Shown one piece after another: positions 9,890 through 19,309 of a DNA stretch of 64,000 nucleotides; the stretch's first letter is position 1; the number at the start of each line of letters is the position of its first letter. The notes under the pieces are model-generated. The model worked only from the letters and a program-made list of their open reading frames with translations, had not been told where the DNA came from and searched no databases. The stretch is taken from the NCBI GenBank assembly GCA_937916515.1, contig CALFSX010000064.1, positions 62,001 through 126,000 on the forward strand, in the 5' to 3' direction. The position numbers were made by a program, and so were the translations under genes. Origin of the DNA: an uncultured Planctomycetaceae bacterium (GTDB lineage Bacteria > Planctomycetota > Planctomycetia > Planctomycetales > Planctomycetaceae).

Positions 9890-11305
9890 ATGTTTGATCG
9901 CCAACTCCAAAACCGAAGACAGATGCTGCAGACCTCGGCTGTGGGCTTCGGCGGCCTCGCGTTGAATGCATTGCTGGGCGGTGAAGCTCAGGCGGCAACT
10001 AAGGTGGAGGGTCCGCAGGCAGCAAAACTTCCAATGCTGGCCGCACGAGCCAAACGGATCGTGTTTTTGTTTATGAAAGGTGGTCCGTCGCACGTTGACA
10101 CTTTCGACCCTAAACCTCTGCTGACTCGCGATCACGGCAAGCCGCTGCCGTTTGATCTTCCGCGAGTTACCTTTGCCAAGCAGGGCAATCTGCTGAAGTC
10201 GCCGTGGAAGTTCAAACGTTTTGGCGAAAGCGGTTTGCCAGTGAGTGAACTGTTTCCCCACGTGGCCCAATGCGTCGACGATTTGTGCATCCTGCGTTCG
10301 GTGCACGGAACTAATCCAGCTCACGGAGGTGCGCTTCTGAAACTACACACCGGTACGGATCAGTTCGTGCGGCCAAGCATGGGGTCGTGGGTGGTTTACG
10401 GTTTGGGAACGGAAAACCAAAATTTGCCGGCCTTCGTAACCATCTGTCCAACTCTGGCTCACGGTGGAGTGAACAATTGGGGCTCGGCATTCCTGCCAGC
10501 TTATTGCCAGGGAACGCCTATCGGAAACGCCAGCCTTGCCGCATCGCAGGCGACGGTAAAGCACATTCGCAACAGTCGTCTTTCTGAAGACCAGCAGCGG
10601 CGGCAGCTGGAATTCATCGGGTCGCTAAATCAACATCATATGGAATCTGCCGGACGTAATCAGGCACTGGAAGGACGGCTGAATTCGTTCGAACTGGCCT
10701 TTCGCATGCAGGCAACGATGCCTGAAGTGCAGGACCTCTCGACCGAATCAGAATCGACACAGCGATTGTACGGCATCGACGATGCCGTCACCGAAGACTT
10801 TGGACGTCAGTGTTTGTTGGCTCGGCGGTTTTTGGAACGAGATGTCCGTTTCGTTCAGGTGACTCACAGCGACAGCGAAGTGCAGTGGGATCAGCATTCC
10901 AATCTGTATCACGGCCACACCAAGAATGCCGCAGAAGTTGACAAGCCAATTGCCGGGCTGCTGACAGACCTGAAAGCTCGCGGATTACTGGAAGACACTC
11001 TGGTGCTTTGGGGAGGCGAATTTGGTCGCACTCCCACAGCTCAGGGCAACAACGGTCGCGATCACAATCCTCACGGTTTCACCATGTGGATGGCCGGTGC
11101 TGGAGTCAAAGGTGGCTATGCCTACGGAGCGACTGACGACTACGGATATTATTCCACCGTCGACCGCATGCATATCCATGACCTGCACGCCACCATGCTG
11201 TATTTGCTGGGCTTGAACCATGAACGTTTGACGTTCCAATATGCTGGCCGCGACTTCCGTTTAACAGACGTCGCCGGAAATGTGGCTCATGATATTCTGG
11301 TGTAG
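9890..11305 (+). CDS. DUF1501 domain-containing secreted protein
   Basis: 471 aa from ATG 9890; GTG at 9881, overlapping the upstream stop, would add three residues. The N-terminus has a twin-arginine type signal (NRRQMLQTSAVGFGGLALNA), suggesting export of a folded protein. The body carries DUF1501 landmarks: KGGPSHVDTFDPKP near the start, THSDSEVQWDQHSN, and LWGGEFGRTPTAQGNNGRDHNP. The fold is related to the alkaline phosphatase/sulfatase superfamily, and the conserved His and Asp residues would fit metal binding. It is translationally coupled to the PSD1 gene and the two probably act together outside the cytoplasm. Activity unknown. Confidence 0.92.
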   Translation: MFDRQLQNRRQMLQTSAVGFGGLALNALLGGEAQAATKVEGPQAAKLPMLAARAKRIVFLFMKGGPSHVDTFDPKPLLTRDHGKPLPFDLPRVTFAKQGNLLKSPWKFKRFGESGLPVSELFPHVAQCVDDLCILRSVHGTNPAHGGALLKLHTGTDQFVRPSMGSWVVYGLGTENQNLPAFVTICPTLAHGGVNNWGSAFLPAYCQGTPIGNASLAASQATVKHIRNSRLSEDQQRRQLEFIGSLNQHHMESAGRNQALEGRLNSFELAFRMQATMPEVQDLSTESESTQRLYGIDDAVTEDFGRQCLLARRFLERDVRFVQVTHSDSEVQWDQHSNLYHGHTKNAAEVDKPIAGLLTDLKARGLLEDTLVLWGGEFGRTPTAQGNNGRDHNPHGFTMWMAGAGVKGGYAYGATDDYGYYSTVDRMHIHDLHATMLYLLGLNHERLTFQYAGRDFRLTDVAGNVAHDILV

Positions 11306-11354
11306 GCCCGGAAGAACCATCGCTGCGTCACCGCCAGGAATTCAGATTTGTCGC

Positions 11355-11405
11355 AGTGGATCTTGTGATAGATCCCGTGTCGCAGGATCTTTAACAAGAT
11401 CCACT
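11355..11405. repeat. Nested inverted repeat (cruciform-like)
   Basis: A perfect 12-bp stem, AGTGGATCTTGT (11355-11366) with ACAAGATCCACT (11394-11405), encloses a second 6-bp stem, AGATCC (11370-11375) with GGATCT (11385-11390). It lies about 50 bp after the DUF1501 stop. It could end or protect that transcript, but no T-tract follows. Confidence 0.7.
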
Positions 11406-11558
11406 ACCAGAAGATTGAGCTGTGACACAGCACCAGGCAGACGCAGCACCAGGACATGCATTTGAACTAGCCTCTGTATTGTTTGGGCTGTGGCTTTCAG
11501 CATGAAACACAGCCTTTTGTGGAAGAATTCTGGTGACGGTGGTTCGTGGTGGGCAAGA

Positions 11559-11769
11559 GACGTGGGCCATCCACCCTAAGAACAACAAATAGAGTGTGCT
11601 GCAAGCCGCGGGCTTTTGGTAGCTTGCGGAAATCAGCCGAGCGTTAGTCCGCAGGAAACCGTTTTTCTTGCCTGCTGCTGTTTTTCGAGGGTGCCCCTGC
11701 CTGCCCGCCAATCCTACTTCCCGCAAACACAGCATAGGGATCAATTCGCCACGGCCGGCTGGATGGCCC
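11559..11769 (+). repeat. Dispersed repeat DR1, copy C
   Basis: About 211 bp, with CCGCAGGAAACCGTTTTTC at 11649-11667 and TGCCTGCCCGCCAATCC downstream. On the minus strand, copies A and C both translate to LREVGLA.RQGHP.KTA.G then KNGFLRTNA, similar over ~60 residues. Copy B breaks this frame. Confidence 0.8.
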
Positions 11770-11830
11770 GCAGATTGATTTGGCTTGAACTCCTTAACCT
11801 AAAGTGAACAAGTCAGGTCCAACAAACAGT

Positions 11831-14149
11831 CTAATGTTCTCCCTCGACTCCCACGCCGGTTGTCAGTCGCTGCCAGCGATGATTGGCCATTAGATTTCCC
11901 AGGACGCCGTCGTCCCGGTCCTGAATGTACTTTCGCCAGCGAGTTTCTTCGGGAAAGAAAGTTGCGAGCACATAAGCTGCCTGAACTCGGTATTCTTCAA
12001 CCAGAAATTCATTCGCCAGCACCAGTTCTCTCAGGCGGCTATCCAGTTCTGGATAGCGTTGCCCCTTATCTGCCAGCTCCGTTAGTGTCAGGTCAAAATC
12101 AAATGTTGTCCACAATTGCTTCAGGCCAGCGGTTTCGGCAAGGTCGATCAATCTAGACATTGCGGCAAGCTGGTCGCTTCTGGACGGTTCAAGAACTGCA
12201 AGAGTTCTTAGCACTTCGCAGGCATGCTGGTTTGCTTCCGGGGTTTGCAGAGAACGCAATTTTGGCAGAGCAGACCGAGCTGGCAATCCGATGTTCCTGA
12301 TCGCGACAACCGCATTCGCTCCCAGGTTCCTGTCGGAGGAAAGCTGTATCAACTGCGGAAGGACGCTTGATGCATCCAGCTTTGGATTTGCCAACGCAGC
12401 AATCGCCGCTTGACTGACCGTCGTGCTGCCGTAAAAGTGATTTGAGATGGCGTACGAGAAATGCTCCTGGTCTTCCAGCAAGGATGCAATCGCGTTAACC
12501 GCCCGAGCGTCGCCCGTCCCGGCCAATTCGCCAACAGCCGCAGATCGAATCTGGGAGTCCTTGTCAGTGACGCACTTCAGCAATGCACTAACCGCCGCCG
12601 CGCCGAAGCAGCCAAGTCGATCAACAGCAACGTATTTTTCGCTCTCGCTACCAGAGGTTGCTTTCTCAACGAGCTGTTCAATGAGGACTTCTGGGGGATT
12701 GGTGATTTGGTTTAGCAAATTGCGCAAGTCACGTTCGGGCCAGTTTCGCCCCGTATGCCATTCAACGGGAGACGCCAGAATTCGTTTCAGGTGTGGGATT
12801 ATTTGTTCCTGCTGTTGAAACAACTGCCAGTGACTCTCACATGCTGCGATTGCAACAGACGTATTCAGCTCGCTCATCAAGGACAGCAACATGCCCGCTG
12901 CCGACGTTCTGGAATCCGGAGATGACTTCTTGAGAACACTCGCGAGTGCCCGGCGAGTTTCCACAGAGCGATCAGTCAGGTTTTGCAGCTTGCGGGCATC
13001 GAGTTCTTTACATTTCCCCAACGCAATCAGAGCAGCTTCGACAACTTCTTCTTTAGGTGAATCCAGTTGCTGATAGAGTTCCATTGACAGAGAGTCAATG
13101 GGAAATTCGCACACCTGTAAATATCCAAGAATCCGCGTGCGGGCTCTGAGACCAACCTGACTGGACCGCAGCCATGTTCCGATTTGAGGTAGTAGCGTTG
13201 GCCCGGCGTTCGGCAGGACCCTTCCGATGTAGGTATTCAGGCCCGTATCGAATTGAAAGAATCCTCCGTCCTGCAACTCGGGCTTTGCCTGCAGGCCAAT
13301 CAACAGAGCGTCACATGCAGCTGCAGCTCGTGGCCCGCTGTGTTTCAGGGCTTCCGCGATATTTTTCCGTAAGCTGTCAGAGCTTGACTCGACGAACATG
13401 TCGTTAAGAACATGAATCGGGGCCATCTCGTTTTCGTCAAGTATTAACATCGTTCCGGCCGCCGTAATCGCGACGTCAGTATTGGCATCCAGCAACAATG
13501 GTCGGCACTCTTCCAGCAAATCGACCGTCATCAGCTTTTCTGCGGCTTGTAGAGCAGCGATACGAACAGGGTGATCCACATGCTGTAAACCTTGCTTCAA
13601 ACAAGTCAAAACCTGAGGACCTGCAGACGGTAGCTTCGCCATCAAATGGAAGGCTGTTTCCACGTGAATCCAGTCTGAATGGGTGGAAAGCAAAATCAGT
13701 TGCGTTTCGGAACTCTGCGGCAGCTCATGAAACTGCTCCAGAACTTTCATGAAGCGCGGGAAGTGTAGCGGAAGGCTGCCTTCAACTGTGCCTAACAAAT
13801 CCTTTGTCGCGGCAAGTCTCAGATGCGGCCCAAGTGCCTTGCAGATATCCTCAAACTCTGTGTCGAATTCATAATCGCTTCGGTAACTGTATCGCTGAAG
13901 AGTAACCAACGCCTCAGCCACGCGAGTGTGGTTTCTGATCAGCTTCAAGCAAACATCACCACGGATATCACCGGGAATTTCATTCAGCGGGGCAATGTCG
14001 ATGGCACGAGGTTCTTTCTTCAACCGCTCGAACCACTGCTGCACGTCTGCTTGATATTCATCGCGTCGCTGTTGCTCGTCGATCAGCACTTCGTCGGCGA
14101 AGACGCTGCTGAATCCGAACACGCAGATTAAGGTCAGCAGTCGAAGCAT
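11831..14149 (-). CDS. Secreted HEAT-repeat protein
   Basis: 772 aa with a clear signal peptide (MLRLLTLICVFGFSSVFA, cleavage near residue 18). The remainder is a run of alpha-helical HEAT/PBS-lyase-like repeats, for example 'LLKCVTDKDSQIRSAAVGEL' near residue 535 and similar units throughout. Such solenoids bind proteins; no enzyme motif is seen. It is monocistronic, convergent with the DUF1501 gene and divergent from gatB. Its ligand cannot be read. Confidence 0.8.
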   Translation of the reverse strand: MLRLLTLICVFGFSSVFADEVLIDEQQRRDEYQADVQQWFERLKKEPRAIDIAPLNEIPGDIRGDVCLKLIRNHTRVAEALVTLQRYSYRSDYEFDTEFEDICKALGPHLRLAATKDLLGTVEGSLPLHFPRFMKVLEQFHELPQSSETQLILLSTHSDWIHVETAFHLMAKLPSAGPQVLTCLKQGLQHVDHPVRIAALQAAEKLMTVDLLEECRPLLLDANTDVAITAAGTMLILDENEMAPIHVLNDMFVESSSDSLRKNIAEALKHSGPRAAAACDALLIGLQAKPELQDGGFFQFDTGLNTYIGRVLPNAGPTLLPQIGTWLRSSQVGLRARTRILGYLQVCEFPIDSLSMELYQQLDSPKEEVVEAALIALGKCKELDARKLQNLTDRSVETRRALASVLKKSSPDSRTSAAGMLLSLMSELNTSVAIAACESHWQLFQQQEQIIPHLKRILASPVEWHTGRNWPERDLRNLLNQITNPPEVLIEQLVEKATSGSESEKYVAVDRLGCFGAAAVSALLKCVTDKDSQIRSAAVGELAGTGDARAVNAIASLLEDQEHFSYAISNHFYGSTTVSQAAIAALANPKLDASSVLPQLIQLSSDRNLGANAVVAIRNIGLPARSALPKLRSLQTPEANQHACEVLRTLAVLEPSRSDQLAAMSRLIDLAETAGLKQLWTTFDFDLTLTELADKGQRYPELDSRLRELVLANEFLVEEYRVQAAYVLATFFPEETRWRKYIQDRDDGVLGNLMANHRWQRLTTGVGVEGEH

Positions 14150-14652
14150 TTGAAACTAGTCAGGTTTAAGCCATAAAATCTGAGACACGGGTCACAACAG
14201 ATCCAGAGACAATCGCATCACTAAGCACTTCTGCTCCATTGCACCTTCCGCGTGGGACTTAGTCAAGGCTGTGTAATGCCGACTGAGACTCCCCCACAAG
14301 CAACGCCTTGTTGAAGTTCGTGAAGATGAACATCGCAAAACTCCAAACAGGGAATAGTGAATTCGGCGAAATTGCGATCAACCTGATAGAGAATCGCCAA
14401 TTGTTGCACCATCGGGACGTTTCAGATCTCAGCATTGGTGACTGTTCGTGACTGCTGCCTGAGCTCTTTTTCTCTGCCGCGAGGCTCTTCAACGTCAAAT
14501 ACTGCCTTGACCGCGCAGATCAGGGCGAAGCGTGGTGATTTCGAGCCGATTCAGTACACTGCTCGCTCAACGTGGTGAATTCGTGGCCTGTGAGGCACAT
14601 GGAAGAATTCGCCCCCAATATTCAGCACTGGTTCTAACTTGTTTCAACAGAC
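14150..14652. other. Intergenic region upstream of gatB
   Basis: 503 bp between divergent genes, so it should carry both promoters. No gene, riboswitch, tRNA or repeat was recognised. A short minus-strand frame (14259-14498) has no recognisable product or ribosome binding site. Confidence 0.5.
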
Positions 14653-16146
14653 ATGTCTGATTACACCGTCATCATTGGTTTGGAAGTTCACACGCAGCTA
14701 AAAACGCAATCGAAATTGTTTTGCGGCTGTGCCAACGAATTTAATCCTGACCATCCGAATTCACAAACCTGTCCCGTTTGCCTGGGACTTCCCGGTGCTT
14801 TGCCGGTGATGAACCGCCATGCCTTTGAACTGTCTTTGAAGACGGCTTTAGCGCTCAACTGCCATATTCCGCTGTTCACCAAGTGGGACCGGAAACAGTA
14901 TTACTATCCGGATTTGCCGAAGGCCTACCAGATCAGCCAGTTCGACCTGCCATTCAGCGAAAAAGGCTGGCTGGAAATCGCTAACGACGTTGAGGGCGAA
15001 CCCGTTCGGCGAATCAACATTACGCGAGCTCACCTGGAAGAAGACGCTGGCAAGAATGTTCACGACGAAAGTGGTCGAGGCGGTGACAGCTGTGTCGACT
15101 TGAATCGCACGGGAACCCCGCTGCTGGAAATCGTGAGCGAACCCGATTTGCGCAGCGCTTCGGAAGCTCGGCGTTATCTGGAAGAAATGCGAACGCTGCT
15201 GCTGTTTATCGGCGTTTCAGACTGCAACATGCAGGAAGGCTCGTTGCGTTGCGATGCCAACGTAAACCTGCACATCCACAATGCGGATGGCAGCAAGACG
15301 GCGACACCCATCGTCGAACTGAAAAACATGAACAGTTTTCGCAACGTCGAAATGGCAATCGAATACGAAGTGAAACGACAGTTCAAGGAATTTACAAAAA
15401 CAGGCAAGACAATCAACGATGCTCCCAAAGTCACGCGCGGCTGGGATGCAGACAAATCTGTCACGTTCGCTCAACGCGAAAAAGAAGACAGTTCCGATTA
15501 CCGATATTTCCCCGACCCGGACCTTGTGCCCGTCACGCTTAGTCAGTCCGAAATCGACGCGGTGAAAAATGCACTGCCCGAAACTCCCGCATTGAAACAA
15601 AGCCGTTTTCAATCGCAACTGGGACTCACCGAATACGATGCTTCTGTGATTATCGGACAGGGACCGGAACTTACGGCTTACTTCGAAACCGTTTCCAGCA
15701 ACTGCGGCGATGGAAAAACGGCAGCTAACTGGGTCACTCAGGAAATCCTTCGAGACCTGAACGCCACGAACACTGCTGTGGGCGACTTTGCCGTCACGTC
15801 TGAAGTGCTGGGCAACCTGCTGAAGTGGATTGTCGACGAACGCATTACCAACAAAAGTGCTCGCGACGTTTACGCGATTCTAAAAGAACGCGCCGCAGAC
15901 GGTGAAGCTCTGTCTTTAGACATGGTGGAAAAGCTGGCTGCCGAACGAGAAATCGTCAACGATACCGGTGCATTGGAAACAGCCATCACCGCCGCCATTG
16001 CCGCTCAACCGGCTGCTGTGGCTGACGTGAAGGAAGGCAAGATGCAGGCCATTGGACCGATGATGGGAATGATCATGAAGCAGGTCGCGGGAGCTGATCC
16101 GAAGACAGTGCGACAAATGCTGATCAAAATGATTCAGGACGCCTGA
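14653..16146 (+). CDS. gatB: Asp/Glu-tRNA amidotransferase subunit B
   Basis: 497 aa, full length for GatB. The N-terminal catalytic (kinase) domain starts with [21 protein letters not shown] and contains the conserved [29 protein letters not shown] and [17 protein letters not shown] segments. The C-terminal helical and YqeY-like tRNA-binding domain runs from about residue 330 to the end. With GatA and GatC it converts Glu-tRNA(Gln) or Asp-tRNA(Asn) to the amidated form in the cytoplasm. gatA and gatC are not adjacent. A gene of unknown function starts 7 bp downstream and is probably cotranscribed. Confidence 0.97.
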   Translation: MSDYTVIIGLEVHTQLKTQSKLFCGCANEFNPDHPNSQTCPVCLGLPGALPVMNRHAFELSLKTALALNCHIPLFTKWDRKQYYYPDLPKAYQISQFDLPFSEKGWLEIANDVEGEPVRRINITRAHLEEDAGKNVHDESGRGGDSCVDLNRTGTPLLEIVSEPDLRSASEARRYLEEMRTLLLFIGVSDCNMQEGSLRCDANVNLHIHNADGSKTATPIVELKNMNSFRNVEMAIEYEVKRQFKEFTKTGKTINDAPKVTRGWDADKSVTFAQREKEDSSDYRYFPDPDLVPVTLSQSEIDAVKNALPETPALKQSRFQSQLGLTEYDASVIIGQGPELTAYFETVSSNCGDGKTAANWVTQEILRDLNATNTAVGDFAVTSEVLGNLLKWIVDERITNKSARDVYAILKERAADGEALSLDMVEKLAAEREIVNDTGALETAITAAIAAQPAAVADVKEGKMQAIGPMMGMIMKQVAGADPKTVRQMLIKMIQDA

Positions 16147-16153
16147 GGCCTTT

Positions 16154-17047
16154 ATGACAAGTTCAAACTCGATGTCGATGCCTCGGGAAGAGTACATCGA
16201 ACAGGAATACTTCTTTCGCGTTTATCGTGAAAGACTGCAACAGAACATGCCGTCGCAGGATATTCTGAAGACCGTTCACGAAGAAATTCTAAGCACCACC
16301 AGACTGCCGATGGCCGTCGACTTTATGCGTGCCGAAATTCTGCATACGGGAAGAATCGGCACGGCAATGGCTCGCCTGGCCCACTACTTTACGCCGTTTC
16401 AAACCTACGTAATTTCAATGGCAGAGGAAGAAGTTTCTCGCTTTGACCAAATCACCGCTCTGGAAATTCTGGAGCGAGAAGCCCGATACCGAGCCGACAA
16501 CGGCATGCCTGCTGGCGTGTTTGTGTATCAACTGGAATGCCTTTCGCGCAACCGGCTGGGCTATAGCGAGGGCCTGAAGGCGATGGCGGGAGACACCTGC
16601 TATGACGCTGACTGGAAGAAATGGATTCTTAGCCTGCGCAACGCGTTGGGAGTTTCTGAACTTTCCGAATTGATTTACCGTGTCTCAGACCACATCTGGA
16701 CGCGGCAACAACTGGAAAGCCGCGTGCCCGTCGATCCGAACGCACCTCGCCCACGCACATTGTTTGGGGAACAGGAAGGGCGAATTGCCAGGGCCAATAT
16801 TGGACGTGATCCGCTGTACTTCTTTTCCGCTTTACAGCGTCAGCTGAATTATCCCAAGGTGCCGCTGTCTAAACAGATATTCGACGAAAAGCTGCCTCCA
16901 TTTCTGGAAGCTCGACTGACCAAGATTGAGCAGCGCATGAAGATCGTTGAAATGGAACAGAAGGGCGGCATTGACCTGACCAGATTCTACAAGAAGCCGG
17001 ACGACACCGAACCGCCCGCTTTCACGGACGATGTCGGCATGAGATAA
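16154..17047 (+). CDS. Conserved hypothetical protein downstream of gatB
   Basis: 297 aa, not recognised. It starts 7 bp after the gatB stop. The sequence is soluble, rich in charged residues and mostly helical in appearance, without signal peptide, membrane segment or cysteine motif. Landmarks are EEYIEQEYFFRVYRERLQQN near the N-terminus, a central ALEILEREARYRADNGMPAG, and a linker rich in Pro and Arg (~residues 195-205, DPNAPRPRTLFGEQEGR). The tight spacing suggests coexpression with gatB, but this does not prove a role in translation. Confidence 0.75.
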   Translation: MTSSNSMSMPREEYIEQEYFFRVYRERLQQNMPSQDILKTVHEEILSTTRLPMAVDFMRAEILHTGRIGTAMARLAHYFTPFQTYVISMAEEEVSRFDQITALEILEREARYRADNGMPAGVFVYQLECLSRNRLGYSEGLKAMAGDTCYDADWKKWILSLRNALGVSELSELIYRVSDHIWTRQQLESRVPVDPNAPRPRTLFGEQEGRIARANIGRDPLYFFSALQRQLNYPKVPLSKQIFDEKLPPFLEARLTKIEQRMKIVEMEQKGGIDLTRFYKKPDDTEPPAFTDDVGMR

Positions 17048-17092
17048 GGCCGACATGCGATAAAGGTCGGCAGCTTCCTGGTCGACCGCGAC
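17048..17092. terminator. Short hairpin between convergent genes
   Basis: GCCGAC (17049-17054) can pair with GTCGGC (17066-17071) around an 11-base loop, between the stops of two convergent genes. The position fits a bidirectional terminator. The stem is short and no T-tract follows, so support is weak. Confidence 0.35.
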
Positions 17093-19309
17093 TTACGCTC
17101 GTTCAAAGATCGCCAGGCTTACAGCTTTGTTATCTGAACTGTCGAACGTTGTTGGTCTTGGAGCACCGATGTCTCCCTGACAATTTTGCAGCTTGCCGTC
17201 AACAAAGCGGACAAGGCCAAGATGTTTCTTGCCTTTGTCGGCACCTTCCTGCACGTGTTGATCCATGTGAGCCGGACTTTTTCGCAGGTCGATTTTCAGC
17301 GTGCCTGCCTCAACGGTTTTCCCGCCAACGGAGACGTTATAGTCGTTGCCTGTGATCTCAAAACTGATATCTGCCGACTTCATGTCTTCCGCTGCAGCAA
17401 AGTTACCGGCTTTGGCTACGGAGACCATTCTCCAGGTTCCTTGAAAATCGATTGGAGACAATCCCGAAGCTTCGCTGCCCGTTGCATTTGCCGACTTTTT
17501 AGGTCGCAATACCTCGCTGACGTCTTCCTCGTCTTCTGCAGCCTCAACGTCGTCCTTTGGCGCTTTGGTGATCTTCCAGGCCTTCAACGGACCAAACTTG
17601 TTAGAACACTTCGGGCACTTTGCCTTGGGCAGCCCCTTGCCTTTTGCACCGCCAAGTTTCTTGCGTGCTCTGGCTTCTTCCGTAATTGCGGAACCGCAGG
17701 TACCACAAATGAATCCGCTGACTTCCAATTCGTACGCAGGATCGATCTGGTAGTAGCTCACATTCTTCAGCGATTCAATCCTGGCTTCGCTTAAGAAACA
17801 CTTCAATGTATCGTACTCTTCCGTCGCAGGAACACCGTTGTCCTCAGCACCAAGCTTCAAGTCGAATCGATCTTCCAACTGCTCGGCAACGCCGCGATAA
17901 GTACTTAGCGGAAACGACAGATAAGCCTGCTTGCCGTCTGGCAGTTCCAGAGGCAGGTAGATGGCGATCTGCGATTCGCCAAACACAGACACTCCGGCAA
18001 ACATGCTTTCGTGGGCGTTGGCGACAGGCTGCACCAGCCGCAACTTATTGACGTCGGCTGCAGCGATTGAAAACAATTCGCCATGAGGCAGATTTGTGAC
18101 GGTACCCGTCTTCTGAACATGCTGGCGAACGGCTTGTTTCTGCCCCGCAATGTTTGGAATAACGCCGGAATTTTTGCCGAACAGGCGTTTTCTAGGCGCT
18201 GAATATTTGATCAGGAAGACGCCTGATTCCAGAACACAGACATCCACGGCCTGAAAAGACTTCTTGAGGCTGCCGGGAGTCAGCTTAATCTGAGTTGGTA
18301 CAACAAGATGCATGTGCAAGTCATCGAACCACTTCACATCGATTTGTGGAGTCGATTCCGCATCTTTCTTTTCTGACTTTTCCTTCTTTTTTATGACCGG
18401 CGCAACCATTGGCTTTTTGCATTGGGTGCAACGAACCACACGGCCGGTCTGGTCTTCGCGAACTCGCACCCACGCGCCGCAACTGCACGGCAGCAGGATG
18501 CGGCGTTTGCGAGCTTCTTCGATTTTATCTCGCTTGCGACGCCGTGTTTCTTTTTGATCCTGAAGAGCAATCCCCACAAGATCGTCGACGCCAAAATCGT
18601 CTAATGACTTTTTCTCGACAGCTTTCTGAACCGTTTGAGATTCCGCTTTATTGTCCGTGGCTGATTCCGCAGGAGCAGGCTTAGCTTTGTTTTCTTCAGG
18701 CTGTGCTGGCCGAGCGATGTCAGCACCATTTGTATTTGTAGCGGCTGTGTTTGGAGGCACAGTGGTGCCATTTGCCGAAGCTGCGGTGACTGCCGGAATT
18801 TCGGCTGCCGGAGTCTTATTCGCAGATGGGTTATGTGCTGCGGGCGACTGTCCCGTGGCGGGTTGCGCAGATGACGGTCCGCCGCTTAGCTGAAACTCAC
18901 TTTCGCCGGCCCGGAGACTGAATTCATTAATATCCGCATCAAACACGCGAGCGCGATATCCTTGTTTTGCACGCTCTTCAGCATCCAGATATTCGGTCCG
19001 CTGATCCTGTGGAATATCGCTGAAGATGATCTGCTGCGGAGTCGACTGCATCTTCTTGTAGCGAGCTTCAACGTCCGCACGCATGAAGGCATTGCAGTTG
19101 AAGCAGCGCACCAAACCTGAACGCACCTGTTCTCCGCAGTTGCGGCAGGTGTCGTACATCTGCTGATTCTTCAGTTCGCGTTGTTCGCGATTGGCGACGC
19201 TGATTTTCGCGCGAGTTTCATCGAATACATGCCCGCATTCCGGACACTCAGCGGTGTCGGATAAAATCAGGGACGTGCATCCGGGGCAGCTCTGGAACGT
19301 TGTGGCCAT
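17093..19309 (-). CDS. Multi-zinc-ribbon protein with C-terminal TIGR03067-like domain
   Basis: 738 aa. The N-terminus has two zinc ribbons (CPGC..CPEC, residues 8-25; CRNC..CFNC, 55-72). An Ala/Pro/Thr-rich linker (~145-225) is followed by a third ribbon (PCSCGAWVRVREDQTG with CTQC, ~275-300), a central globular region of ~200 residues, and a fourth ribbon (CGTCG with CPKC, ~535-570). The last ~105 residues, starting GTWRMVSVAKAG, resemble TIGR03067, a Planctomycetota domain of unknown function. No signal peptide, so probably cytoplasmic. The ribbons could bind nucleic acid or protein; the actual role is unknown. Convergent with the gene downstream of gatB. Confidence 0.75.
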   Translation of the reverse strand: MATTFQSCPGCTSLILSDTAECPECGHVFDETRAKISVANREQRELKNQQMYDTCRNCGEQVRSGLVRCFNCNAFMRADVEARYKKMQSTPQQIIFSDIPQDQRTEYLDAEERAKQGYRARVFDADINEFSLRAGESEFQLSGGPSSAQPATGQSPAAHNPSANKTPAAEIPAVTAASANGTTVPPNTAATNTNGADIARPAQPEENKAKPAPAESATDNKAESQTVQKAVEKKSLDDFGVDDLVGIALQDQKETRRRKRDKIEEARKRRILLPCSCGAWVRVREDQTGRVVRCTQCKKPMVAPVIKKKEKSEKKDAESTPQIDVKWFDDLHMHLVVPTQIKLTPGSLKKSFQAVDVCVLESGVFLIKYSAPRKRLFGKNSGVIPNIAGQKQAVRQHVQKTGTVTNLPHGELFSIAAADVNKLRLVQPVANAHESMFAGVSVFGESQIAIYLPLELPDGKQAYLSFPLSTYRGVAEQLEDRFDLKLGAEDNGVPATEEYDTLKCFLSEARIESLKNVSYYQIDPAYELEVSGFICGTCGSAITEEARARKKLGGAKGKGLPKAKCPKCSNKFGPLKAWKITKAPKDDVEAAEDEEDVSEVLRPKKSANATGSEASGLSPIDFQGTWRMVSVAKAGNFAAAEDMKSADISFEITGNDYNVSVGGKTVEAGTLKIDLRKSPAHMDQHVQEGADKGKKHLGLVRFVDGKLQNCQGDIGAPRPTTFDSSDNKAVSLAIFERA

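Larger units (their letters stand above)
11306..11830. other. Intergenic region between convergent genes: hairpin plus DR1 copy C
   Basis: 525 bp between two convergently transcribed genes. It holds a nested hairpin at 11355-11405 and DR1 copy C. A minus-strand frame is open over 11391-11744 but crosses both elements and has no recognisable product. Confidence 0.6.

Noticed and set aside
11391-11744. A 117-residue minus-strand protein gene
   Set aside because: The frame runs through a hairpin and DR1 copy C, has no ribosome binding site, and the related frame is broken in copy B.
14259-14498. A 79-residue minus-strand gene upstream of gatB
   Set aside because: No ribosome binding site, no recognisable domain, and it lies where the gatB promoter should be.
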